DNA of 35,441 nt from an uncultured Clostridia bacterium. Lineage in GTDB: Bacteria > Bacillota > Clostridia > Christensenellales > Borkfalkiaceae. Below the pieces are notes generated by a model. The model saw only the letters and a program-made list of their open reading frames with translations, was not told the origin of the DNA and did not search any database. Positions 7,794-14,295 of the stretch are shown one piece after another. A program made the translations under genes and the position numbers. Location of the stretch: the NCBI GenBank assembly GCA_944354125.1, contig CALVPT010000016.1, positions 1-35,441 of the forward strand, written 5' to 3'. How positions within the stretch are numbered: the first letter of the stretch is position 1; each line of letters begins with the position of its first letter.

Positions 7794-8591
7794 TTAGTGT
7801 AAATTCAGACGAGGTTTAAGGAACGCTGAAAGATTTCTTGTATCTTCTGCGGTCATAATAATTAGTTCAGCACCTGCATTTTTATATATCTTTTGAGCAT
7901 ATTCTTTTCTTTTAAGGTAATTGTTATCGTTCATTCCATTATATTCAATGTAAATGTTGTAACTGCTTAAATAAAAATCAGGGTGTATAGTTTTTGTATC
8001 TCCGTTTTCGTCTTTATAATAAAACTCTTTTTCGTATGCGAAGGGGATTTTTTCTGAATATAGCCAATTTGCAATAAGCTGTTCAGCTTGACTTCTGACG
8101 TCAATACCATTTTCACAATGATATTTTTTATTGCCATAGTTATCAAGTATCTCAACAGAGTTGCAATTAGTAACTCTTATGTCAATGCTTTTATTTTTGT
8201 ACTTATTATAGCAGTCCAAACAAAAGTGTTTACCGTTGGAAGTGTTTCCACAAATTAAGCAAGTTAGTTCTGTATTGTCTTTGTAGATAATTTTAGTTCT
8301 CGGTTTTCTTTCTCCGTTAAGAATTTCAATTAATTCGTCGTCGCTGTAATCGTTGTAGCAATCGCGGCAAAAGGCATATCCTTTTGTAGGTTCTCCGCAT
8401 ATTACGCACTTTGAAAAACCTTTTAATGGAAGGTCTGAATATTTGCCGCATTTGCAGCGTTCATCTGCCATGTGCCATGTTCCGCAGTAATCGCATTTAA
8501 CGACTTCGCCTTCTTCTTTCAGCTTGTTGTGATATGTACATAAAGGGTACATGCCGCTGGGTTTACCGCAAATTGCGCAATATTTTCTCAT
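7794..8591 (-). CDS. zinc-ribbon repeats fused to PD-(D/E)XK nuclease-like domain
   Basis: The 265-residue protein carries four treble-clef/zinc-ribbon-like Cys clusters in its first half: C5/C8 with C18/H21, C33/C36 with C46/C48, C62/C65 with C75/C78, and C111/C114 with C124/C127. The second half reads as a PD-(D/E)XK nuclease fold: E170 in SQAEQLIANWL, P-D205 in IHPDFYL, and E216 in IYIEYNG, followed by helices and a final strand (AELIIMTAEDT). The canonical lysine is replaced by N218-G, as in some Vsr-like and DUF-type nucleases. The start is taken at the ATG 8591 behind AGAGGTGA rather than the GTG two codons upstream. It follows the repressor gene by 14 bases, so it is probably expressed in the lysogen. 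I infer a role in host-DNA protection, exclusion of other phages or element processing. Confidence 0.7.
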   Translation of the reverse strand: MRKYCAICGKPSGMYPLCTYHNKLKEEGEVVKCDYCGTWHMADERCKCGKYSDLPLKGFSKCVICGEPTKGYAFCRDCYNDYSDDELIEILNGERKPRTKIIYKDNTELTCLICGNTSNGKHFCLDCYNKYKNKSIDIRVTNCNSVEILDNYGNKKYHCENGIDVRSQAEQLIANWLYSEKIPFAYEKEFYYKDENGDTKTIHPDFYLSSYNIYIEYNGMNDNNYLKRKEYAQKIYKNAGAELIIMTAEDTRNLSAFLKPRLNLH

Positions 8592-8605
8592 ATTCACCTC
8601 TTTAT

Positions 8606-8968
8606 TTAAGCTTTAAGTTTTTTATTTGCTTCAGAACGCTGCCATGTTTGGATAGTGTCCTGGAGCATTTTTTTTAGTGCAGGGGAGAGGGCTCGATAAT
8701 CTTCTATGAGTTTACGCTCCTCTGCCGAATATGTACTCGGAGTAGGTATTGATTTCTGTCCAAAGTCGTCTTCAAGCCCTAAGAGATAGTCGGAAGTTGT
8801 TCCATAATATTGAGCAAGTTTGTATATATAGCTAGCTTTTGGTTCATTTATTCCATTTTCCCATTTGCATATTGCGGCATTAGAAACATTGAGGTCAGAA
8901 CCCACTTTTTGCAATGAAATTTCTTTTGCCTGTCTTAGTTCTTGCAGGCGCTTACCTAATTCATTCAT
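8606..8968 (-). CDS. XRE-family repressor of the element
   Basis: The 120-residue protein has an N-terminal lambda-repressor-type HTH (residues about 5-60: LQELRQAKEISLQKVGSDLNVS..., AAICKWENGINEP). A linker and a helical C-terminal part (AEERKLIEDYRALSPALKKML) typical of small phage repressors follow. It reads divergently from the early operon. The -10 element TATAAT (plus 8975-8980) ends six bases before the ATG and no RBS is present, so the mRNA is probably leaderless. I infer that it binds the AAAAGTTAA sites in the intergenic region and maintains lysogeny. There is no LexA-type protease domain, so induction must work another way. Confidence 0.85.
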   Translation of the reverse strand: MNELGKRLQELRQAKEISLQKVGSDLNVSNAAICKWENGINEPKASYIYKLAQYYGTTSDYLLGLEDDFGQKSIPTPSTYSAEERKLIEDYRALSPALKKMLQDTIQTWQRSEANKKLKA

Positions 8969-9060
8969 AAAAATATTATATTAACTTTTTTTAATAAAAG
9001 CATTGACATTTCTAAAAGTTAATGTTAAAATTGTAATTGTTAATAAAAGTTAATAATTTA
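8969..9060. promoter_or_regulatory. repressor operators and divergent promoter region
   Basis: AAAAGTTAA occurs at 9014-9022 and 9045-9053, and inverted (TTAACTTTT) at 8981-8989. Site centres are about 33 and 31 bp apart, close to three helical turns. The first site overlaps the repressor promoter, the second lies inside the spacer of the early promoter, and the third lies near its start point. Confidence 0.65.
9003..9031 (+). promoter_or_regulatory. early rightward promoter of the element
   Basis: TTGACA (9003-9008) and TAAAAT (9026-9031) are 17 bases apart, with a repressor site inside the spacer. The predicted 5' untranslated leader is about 210 bases and highly structured. Confidence 0.8.
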
Positions 9061-9086
9061 ACATTTGTTAATAATACGTTATTAAA

Positions 9087-9118
9087 AGTGCACCCCTCAT
9101 TCCCAACGCTGGGAATGG
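9087..9118 (+). repeat. hairpin repeat element, copy 1
   Basis: AGTGCACCCC is followed by CATTCCC-AACGCT-GGGAATG (hairpin 9098-9117). It matches 27 of 32 bases of the copy at 12847-12878. The differences avoid the arms and the AACG of the loop. Confidence 0.8.
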
Positions 9119-9232
9119 TGGGGAGTTATGCCGGCAATGCAGAAGGGGAGTTCGAACCTCTCCGCCGGCGGAATACTTACCTAAGCGGCGTAAGACATAA
9201 GCTTGCGCCGCACGAGGTGGGTATTAAGAAAT
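9119..9232 (+). other. structured leader of the early operon
   Basis: There are two further stem-loops before the first gene. One has GCCGGC (9130-9135) pairing with GCCGGC (9164-9169), with an inner stem GGGGAG/CTCTCC around TTCGAAC, like a tRNA acceptor plus T arm. The other has a 10-bp stem GCGGCGTAAG (9185-9194) with CTTGCGCCGC (9202-9211). A weak open frame across this region has only a TTG start, no RBS, and lies on the hairpins, so it is not called. Confidence 0.6.
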
Positions 9233-9245
9233 AAGGTAGGTATTC
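9233..9245 (+). promoter_or_regulatory. repeated leader motif, copy 1
   Basis: AAGGTAGGTATTC ends three bases before the exonuclease start codon. It is identical to the copies before the next two genes. A degenerate AGGTGGGTATT lies at 9215-9225. Confidence 0.8.
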
Positions 9246-9248
9246 TGA

Positions 9249-9890
9249 ATGAGCGCAACATTGAAAGACGTTCTTGACAATCTGATTGTCCTGGACACAG
9301 AGACAACGGGTCTCAATCCTTCTTCTGACGAGATATTACAGTTATCGATTATCAACGGTCATGGCGAAGTACTCTTTGACAGTTTGTTAAAGCCTGAGCG
9401 GGCTACTTCTTGGAAAGGCGCGATGGCGGTGAACGGCATAACTCCGGAGATGGTAAAAGATAGTCCGTATCTTAAAGACGTTTATCCCACGATTAAAAAA
9501 ATTCTCTCTTCATACCGTTTTATAATCGGGTATAACGTATCTTTTGACCTATCGTTTTTGCACGAATGCGACTTTGGCGACTGTCAGGAAATACACGACG
9601 TTATGGCTGTATTTTCAGAAATATACGGCGAATGGAGTGAGTGGTTTGGCAATTATAAGTGGCAGAAGCTTGTAACTTGTGCTGATTATTACGGCTATAA
9701 GTGGGACGAAGAGTCTGCGCATAATTCGTTGGGCGATTGTAAAGCGACATTATATTGCTTTAAGAAAATGTTCGAGAAAGGTTATTTTGAAGATATTGAA
9801 GAAGCTATGTCATTATTCCTCGAATATCCTCTTGAAGCATGTCCATATTGTAAACACCGTTGTTTTATTTTATCTCGTAAATTTGATTAA
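9249..9890 (+). CDS. DEDDh 3'-5' exonuclease (DnaQ-like)
   Basis: The 213-residue protein has the exonuclease motifs in order: ExoI D16-T-E18 (VLDTETTG), ExoII with D100 in GYNVSFDLSFL, and ExoIII H158-x4-D163 in AHNSLGDCKATL. These are the four acidic residues and the histidine of the DEDDh family. The C-terminus adds a small Cys cluster (C198, C201, C205). DnaQ-type domains act as proofreading subunits or trimming nucleases. A stand-alone phage copy beside an ssDNA replication module suggests end processing of single strands. It is the first gene of the early operon. Its initiation region uses the repeated AAGGTAGGTATTC motif instead of a classical AAGGAGG. Confidence 0.88.
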   Translation: MSATLKDVLDNLIVLDTETTGLNPSSDEILQLSIINGHGEVLFDSLLKPERATSWKGAMAVNGITPEMVKDSPYLKDVYPTIKKILSSYRFIIGYNVSFDLSFLHECDFGDCQEIHDVMAVFSEIYGEWSEWFGNYKWQKLVTCADYYGYKWDEESAHNSLGDCKATLYCFKKMFEKGYFEDIEEAMSLFLEYPLEACPYCKHRCFILSRKFD

Positions 9891-9905
9891 AAAGATTAAA
9901 TCTTA

Positions 9906-9918
9906 AAGGTAGGTATTC
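9906..9918 (+). promoter_or_regulatory. repeated leader motif, copy 2
   Basis: AAGGTAGGTATTC ends one base before the ATG at 9920. It is identical to the copies at 9233 and 10139. Confidence 0.8.
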
Positions 9919-9919
9919 A

Positions 9920-10138
9920 ATGGATTCTGTAAGTGTACGCGGTCGTATTATAGTATCCGCAAAGTCAACGACGTGTCTCGGTAAGGAGTGTGAGTTTCAT
10001 TTCGAATGTGTAATAACTAATGGCGATTTATCTGCCGAAGGGGTTTACGCCATTGTGAAAGAAATTGCGGAACGTATGGCGTTGTTGCAAGGATTAAATC
10101 GTTATGATACGGAACTTCTGTATTACATAGCAAATTAA
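9920..10138 (+). CDS. small early protein, function unknown
   Basis: The 72-residue product (MDSVSVRGRIIVSAK..., then a helical C-terminal half IVKEIAERMALLQGL) is not recognised. It has two Cys (C19, C24), no membrane segment and a strand-rich start. It lies between the exonuclease and the HTH/zinc protein and shares their repeated initiation motif, so it is almost certainly translated. The small size and alternating strands would suit a DNA-binding or adaptor protein, but nothing proves this. Confidence 0.65.
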   Translation: MDSVSVRGRIIVSAKSTTCLGKECEFHFECVITNGDLSAEGVYAIVKEIAERMALLQGLNRYDTELLYYIAN

Positions 10139-10151
10139 AAGGTAGGTATTC
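10139..10151 (+). promoter_or_regulatory. repeated leader motif, copy 3
   Basis: AAGGTAGGTATTC ends four bases before the ATG at 10156. Confidence 0.8.
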
Positions 10152-10155
10152 AAAA

Positions 10156-11097
10156 ATGGCAGAAAATTTATTTCTTGAAGTCAAGGACGACGAGCTGGAC
10201 AAGTTTGTTGCTTCTTTGAAGCCGGCAAGACCGGTGAAGTTCGATTTCAATAAGCAAAAGTATGTCTATTCGGACGACGTGAACGAGATAAGCGCATATG
10301 AAGAATATGGCAAGACTTCTATTGATGCGTTTAAGAACGTTGTATCCTCGGGCAGGAACATAACCGCAAACTTTTTTACTCTGTGTTTCTATCTGTGTTC
10401 TCTAAAAATAGGGTATAAGTATATAGCCAATCCCGACAGAGATTGGGGTAGAGGTTTAGTTGAGGGGTACGAACTGTGTGATTTTGAAAGTCTCATGGAG
10501 CGACTTGGTATATCCAAAAGCACGTTCTATCGCTACTGTGATTTAGGTAGATTTGTAGATGTAAAGAATAATTCTTTTATATCTGAGCTGAGCGGTTATT
10601 CGGTGTCGTTGGTAAACGAGATGTTGACCATAGCCCGTATGCGTTCAACGTATTTTGCCAAAGATGATTTCATTGAACTTACAAAGGTAATACCTGCGAC
10701 GACTACCGTCGAACAGATAAAGCAGTATAAAAAGATAATGGCACTTCGTGAGAAGTGTAAGCCTCCTTTTGCTTATTCAACTGACGAAAATTCTATGTAT
10801 CAGAAAATAAAGTATGATACCAAGCTTGTAGTCGTCTTGACGTTATATAAAGAGTGGGAGGAGAGCGAGGCGAATAAACAGCTTGAAAAGACAATGGGTA
10901 AGCCTGTAAGTGATGACCCTACCCCTGAATTTGAGGAGACGATTTCGGAACTCAGAAAGGAAATTCGGATGTTGCGGCTCGGGTACGTTCCCGAACTCGG
11001 AATGTGTGAGGGTTGCAAGTTTAAGGGCGTAAATCTCAATAAATGCAGGTGCTGCAAGCGTAACAAGGACATGAAGGACTTGTTCGAAGCTAATTAA
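10156..11097 (+). CDS. early protein with HTH and C-terminal Cys cluster, unknown function
   Basis: The 313-residue protein has a central HTH-like segment (LMERLGISKSTFYRYCDLGRFV, about 113-134) within an all-helical region. It ends in a Cys-rich motif (C284, C287, C297, C299, C300) likely to bind zinc. A region of high charge with possible coiled coil (EFEETISELRKEIRMLRLG) precedes the Cys motif. I do not recognise a family. Its position between the exonuclease and the ssDNA-binding and rep genes suggests a replication or regulatory role. It is followed by a large stem-loop that probably ends or attenuates the early transcript. Confidence 0.65.
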   Translation: MAENLFLEVKDDELDKFVASLKPARPVKFDFNKQKYVYSDDVNEISAYEEYGKTSIDAFKNVVSSGRNITANFFTLCFYLCSLKIGYKYIANPDRDWGRGLVEGYELCDFESLMERLGISKSTFYRYCDLGRFVDVKNNSFISELSGYSVSLVNEMLTIARMRSTYFAKDDFIELTKVIPATTTVEQIKQYKKIMALREKCKPPFAYSTDENSMYQKIKYDTKLVVVLTLYKEWEESEANKQLEKTMGKPVSDDPTPEFEETISELRKEIRMLRLGYVPELGMCEGCKFKGVNLNKCRCCKRNKDMKDLFEAN

Positions 11098-11102
11098 ATC
11101 GG

Positions 11103-11165
11103 TAAAACCTTGCTGCGGGGAGCAACACGCTTCCCGACAGTAATGTTCTTCCCGTAGCGGTTTTA
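11103..11165 (+). terminator. large stem-loop after the early genes
   Basis: TAAAACC (11103-11109) pairs with GGTTTTA (11159-11165), and inside it GCTGCGGG pairs with CCCGTAGC. It is followed by a T/A-rich TATATAAAT. It separates early genes from the ssDNA-binding gene and may act as a partial terminator. A smaller CCGCG/CGCGG hairpin follows at about 11182-11200. Confidence 0.55.
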
Positions 11166-11214
11166 TATAAATAATTTAAGTCCGCGTCATACTCGCGCGG
11201 CAAAGGAGAATTTT

Positions 11215-11544
11215 ATGAGTAACGGAAAAAAGACATTCATCTACGCCGGGAGCTTTTCCGGCAAGGCAAAGGAGAGCGGCAAGCCGTTCAACAAGATTTC
11301 GCTTGTCGGCATGACTAATAACGGCGTTCGTACATTCGAATGTTTCACCGACGGCGGCAAAGAACTGCCCAATCAGAAAGAACTTCAGTTCGGTGATGTC
11401 GTCATTCCTGAATATGAAGAAAGTATCTATCCCGGCGGCAGACCGTCGCTTTGCGGTTTGCAGATAGTTTCAAAGACGCCTTATGACCTTCAGAACATGT
11501 GTCTGGAGTCAAACGTCGCCGAGGTTCTGGACTTAGTTAAGTAA
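11215..11544 (+). CDS. probable ssDNA-binding protein (inovirus gV-like role)
   Basis: The 109-residue protein starts MSNGKKTFIYAGSFSGKAKE and is strand-rich with aromatic and basic residues spread along it, as expected of an OB-type ssDNA binder. Its size is near that of Ff gV (87) and Pf-type gV proteins (100-140). A strong AAAGGAG at 11202-11208 and the position just upstream of the origin and rep support high expression. This assignment rests on size, context and composition, not on a signature motif. In Ff phages gV coats the single strand for packaging and represses translation of the replication gene. Confidence 0.5.
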   Translation: MSNGKKTFIYAGSFSGKAKESGKPFNKISLVGMTNNGVRTFECFTDGGKELPNQKELQFGDVVIPEYEESIYPGGRPSLCGLQIVSKTPYDLQNMCLESNVAEVLDLVK

Positions 11545-11555
11545 CTTCCTCCTAT

Positions 11556-11620
11556 GGTTTCCCCGAGGCCGCCGAAAGGCGGCTTTGGGGAAACCTCTTG
11601 AACCTCTACAATTATCTTGA
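11556..11620 (+). other. candidate double-strand origin (dso) of rolling-circle replication
   Basis: A strong two-part hairpin is formed by GGTTTCCCC (11556-11564) with GGGGAAACC (11587-11595), and by GCCGCC-GAAA-GGCGGC inside (11568-11583). It lacks a T tract. It is followed by TTATCTTGA at 11612-11620. From knowledge of the pC194/pUB110 group, Rep_1 proteins nick within a conserved TTATCTTGATA-like sequence next to a hairpin near rep. Here it lies 29 bases before the rep start. Confidence 0.55.
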
Positions 11621-11648
11621 CCCATAAAAGGGCAGTCGGGGCTATTTT

Positions 11649-12848
11649 ATGGACTTATTCGATATTGAAAAACTTAATACATACAAGAATAGCGGTAAGT
11701 CATTTTGCGACATGGCTCGGCGCATTCGAATAAATCCGCTTATCGCAGATTACTACGAGCATTTAGGCTGTGATTATGAAGACATGTTGGTCACTCGCGG
11801 AATAAATACGACGGACTTTTACACAAAGTGTCACAAACGCGCTGAACGAATACTCGAATGCGGACGGCGAGTGACTACCACTCAATGGAAGGAAAGCAAA
11901 GTTCACCACGTCACGAGCGTTCAGCTCTGCGCAGATAAATTCTGCGGCAACTGTCAGAAGCAATTTGCCAACCGCCGAGAGCATAGATATACGCCGCTCT
12001 TACAGGTTCTGAATGAGAAATACGATCTCTATCACATAGCGTTGACGGTGCCGAACTGTACGGGCTTTTTTCTCTCGGAGACGGTGGGCAATATTTTGAA
12101 AGCCTTCGGAAAGATGATGAAGTTCTTTCTCTGCCGCAAGAAAATACGCGGTTTACCCTTCGAGGGCTTAGGTTGTCGCGGCGCGATCCGTTCCCTCGAG
12201 ATTACGATGAACGAGAGCATGAGTACATATCACCCACATCTCCACTGCATTTTCGTCTTCCGCAAAGGTATAGAGCTGGACAAGTATAAAGTGTTTACAA
12301 ACAGCTTTTCGTATTCGAGGGGTCGCAAGGTTCAGCAGTTCTCTGCGTTCGAGGTTCTCGTTCAGAAGCTCTGGCGGCTGTGCTATGACGGCGATAAGGT
12401 TACAAAGACAGCCATAGAGAACTTGGAGGAAGGTTATAGCTGCATAGTAAACTATGCGGACGGAAACTTTCATCAGATATTCAAGTATGCCGTGGCAGGA
12501 CTTCTGGCAGAAAAGAAAAAGGCGATGAGGAAGGACGGGAACGTCCAAAAGGGATTAAGCTATACCGAGTTCAAGGATCTCTATTTCGCTCTTGAGAATC
12601 GCCGGGCATTGCAAGGGTATGGCTGTTTCTATGGTTTGAAACTTGACGAGGCAGAGCTCGACGGCGACGACGTCGCAGACGAGGAAATCCGCAGCATTAT
12701 AAATTCTCTGAACGGAGTGGAAGAGGGTAATTTCACAACTGAAAAACTCCGTGACGTCATTGAAAATATTGTAGTAAAAAAGCATGTGTATTTCTCGGAC
12801 AAGGATATAAAGAGTAATCTGGACAGCCTTGCCGGAGACGATACATAG
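11649..12848 (+). CDS. rep: rolling-circle replication initiator, Rep_1 (pC194/pUB110) type HUH endonuclease
   Basis: The 399-residue protein has the family hallmarks. There is a Cys motif (C94, C99, C102 in QLCADKFCGNCQKQFANRR). The metal-binding HUH motif is H197-L-H199 in TYHPHLHCIFVF. A downstream catalytic-type Tyr lies in HQIFKY280AVAGLL. It would nick the double-strand origin and remain covalently joined to DNA, giving single-stranded genomes for packaging. The C-terminal 100 residues are acidic and specific to this protein. The ATG at 11649 has only a weak RBS, which suits low expression of an initiator. The stop codon runs directly into the second copy of the 32-base hairpin repeat. 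Confidence 0.88.
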   Translation: MDLFDIEKLNTYKNSGKSFCDMARRIRINPLIADYYEHLGCDYEDMLVTRGINTTDFYTKCHKRAERILECGRRVTTTQWKESKVHHVTSVQLCADKFCGNCQKQFANRREHRYTPLLQVLNEKYDLYHIALTVPNCTGFFLSETVGNILKAFGKMMKFFLCRKKIRGLPFEGLGCRGAIRSLEITMNESMSTYHPHLHCIFVFRKGIELDKYKVFTNSFSYSRGRKVQQFSAFEVLVQKLWRLCYDGDKVTKTAIENLEEGYSCIVNYADGNFHQIFKYAVAGLLAEKKKAMRKDGNVQKGLSYTEFKDLYFALENRRALQGYGCFYGLKLDEAELDGDDVADEEIRSIINSLNGVEEGNFTTEKLRDVIENIVVKKHVYFSDKDIKSNLDSLAGDDT

Positions 12849-12878
12849 TGCACCCCCGTTTCCCAACGTCGGGAATGG
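12847..12878 (+). repeat. hairpin repeat element, copy 2
   Basis: AGTGCACCCC is followed by TTCCC-AACGTC-GGGAA. It overlaps the last two bases of the rep stop codon. It is the partner of 9087-9118. Confidence 0.8.
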
Positions 12879-12896
12879 AGAGTAAAGGAGGTATTT

Positions 12897-13112
12897 ATGG
12901 AGTTCTCTAAGACAGAACGTCAGCTCGCCCGTAATTTTACCGATAGCAATCTTAAACGTAATTACGAGCGAACAGAAAGGAAGTTAGAGGCAGCGGCAAA
13001 GCGTGGTGACTTCAAGGGCATGGAAAAAGCCATGAAGGAACACCACAAGTATGAATATGCAATGCTGTATAAAAAGGCAAAGTACGCCAGGTATAGGCGC
13101 AAATATAAATAA
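12897..13112 (+). CDS. small basic helical protein, unknown function
   Basis: The 71-residue product is almost entirely helical and very basic (MEFSKTERQLARNF... ending YARYRRKYK). It has no membrane segment. An excellent AAAGGAGG (12883-12890) suggests abundant translation. Being just downstream of rep and highly charged, it may coat or compact nucleic acid, but no family is recognised. It does not look like a filamentous-phage coat protein, because it lacks a hydrophobic span. Confidence 0.7.
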   Translation: MEFSKTERQLARNFTDSNLKRNYERTERKLEAAAKRGDFKGMEKAMKEHHKYEYAMLYKKAKYARYRRKYK

Positions 13113-13156
13113 GTAAAATTCCTTGCTCCCAGGGATAAGGGAAAAGGTTTTTATAT

Positions 13157-13354
13157 ATGGGCAGAGGCAAGAAATATACTCGGGCGCAGCAAAAGGCGTA
13201 CTATTCGGGTATGGGTTACGCCGTGCGCGGAGCGGGGCGTAATATCAAGTTTTCCAGTAACGATATAAAAGAATCGTTTCTGGCAGGCTGTATGGTCGGT
13301 AGGCGTAAAGCTATGAATAACGGCAAGAAGTATCCTCAGAGGAAAGGCAGGTAA
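13157..13354 (+). CDS. small basic protein, unknown function
   Basis: The 65-residue protein (MGRGKKYTRAQQKAYY..., ending YPQRKGR) is rich in Lys, Arg, Gly and Tyr, with a glycine-containing middle (SGMGYAVRGAGRN). A GGGAAAAGG precedes the ATG. It follows another basic small protein by 44 bases and precedes the first exported protein by six bases. Nucleic-acid binding is likely from composition. No motif identifies it. Confidence 0.7.
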   Translation: MGRGKKYTRAQQKAYYSGMGYAVRGAGRNIKFSSNDIKESFLAGCMVGRRKAMNNGKKYPQRKGR

Positions 13355-13360
13355 AACAGT

Positions 13361-14239
13361 ATGAGAATTAAGACAAAAGGTATCATCAAAAAGATTGCGC
13401 TTGTGCTTGCAGGCGTGGTAGCTCTGAGCGCGGTGGGGTTCGGCGTGGCTAAGCTCGTGGAGTTCGTCAAAGACGACCTCAAGACCATATCGCCCGTGTT
13501 TGACGTCGGCAATCTCGGAACTGACGGAAAGTTCGTAGACGACGAAAGCACGCTCTACACAAAGGAAGCTTTCGCCTGCGACGGCTTGCAGATAAAGCTC
13601 GATTTTGACAATCAGATAGAATATCAGATATACTTCTACGACGACCTCGACAACTTCGTAGAGAGTACGGAAGTTCTTTCGGCGGCGTATTCAGAGACTG
13701 TTCACGACGGCTATGCAAGAATAGTCATAATGCCTACTAACGACGAAGACGAAAAGATTTCGCTGACGGAGCGAGTTACATACCCCGGTCAGATGACCAT
13801 TAAGGTTGCTAAGGAACAGAATGTGGAGTATGTGAATGTATTTAACAAGCGTTTACAGATTGTGGATAATACATCTCATTTGAGATTTCTTCGCGGCGGA
13901 ATAGAGCCTTCCGGCGATTCTTATTTGTTCAATGCTTCTGAAACATCAGTAGTATGTAGTAAGGATTTGTTAGAAGTAGACGGTGGTTCGACAGTATCAT
14001 TTACTTATAAAATGTCTGATGATGTTGATACTGTTTTACAGCTTTTTGAATTTACTTATATAAAGGGTGAATTAAACTTAATAAAGACCGACTCGAACAA
14101 ATCTACTTATACTCTTGATGAAAGAACTACTCATATAGTTCTCTCTTATTCATTGTATAATTCTTCTGAACATGTAAATGAATCAATCAGTGATGAGCTT
14201 ATTAGCTCTTCGAATAATTACTTGGTTGTAACAAAGTAA
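13361..14239 (+). CDS. exported or membrane-anchored virion-type protein, unknown family
   Basis: The 292-residue protein has a basic start and one hydrophobic span (KKIALVLAGVVALSAVGFGVAKL, about 10-32). It then has a strand-rich extracytoplasmic part with repeated Tyr/Asp-rich motifs (YQIYFYDDLDNF). No clear signal-peptidase site is seen, so it may stay N-terminally anchored. From about 13861 the DNA becomes clearly AT-richer with different codon preference, so the last 125 residues appear to be an exchanged domain. A strong intrinsic terminator follows its stop. I infer a virion or envelope-exposed adhesin-like protein. Confidence 0.65.
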   Translation: MRIKTKGIIKKIALVLAGVVALSAVGFGVAKLVEFVKDDLKTISPVFDVGNLGTDGKFVDDESTLYTKEAFACDGLQIKLDFDNQIEYQIYFYDDLDNFVESTEVLSAAYSETVHDGYARIVIMPTNDEDEKISLTERVTYPGQMTIKVAKEQNVEYVNVFNKRLQIVDNTSHLRFLRGGIEPSGDSYLFNASETSVVCSKDLLEVDGGSTVSFTYKMSDDVDTVLQLFEFTYIKGELNLIKTDSNKSTYTLDERTTHIVLSYSLYNSSEHVNESISDELISSSNNYLVVTK

Positions 14240-14250
14240 AATAATCTGGC

Positions 14251-14292
14251 GGTTGGTGGGCGTGGGAACGCTCGCCAACCTTTTTCTTTTTT
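14251..14292 (+). terminator. strong intrinsic terminator inside the late block
   Basis: GGTTGGTGGGCG (14251-14262) pairs with CGCTCGCCAACC (14269-14280), with two G·T pairs. It is followed by TTTTTCTTTTTT. It ends four bases before the start of the next gene, leaving that gene without an RBS on a transcript that begins upstream. Confidence 0.93.
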
Positions 14293-14295
14293 ATT

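Noticed and set aside
9037..9234. Rightward 65-codon ORF in the early leader
   Set aside because: It would use a TTG start without RBS and runs over an operator and three hairpins, with no protein-like signature.
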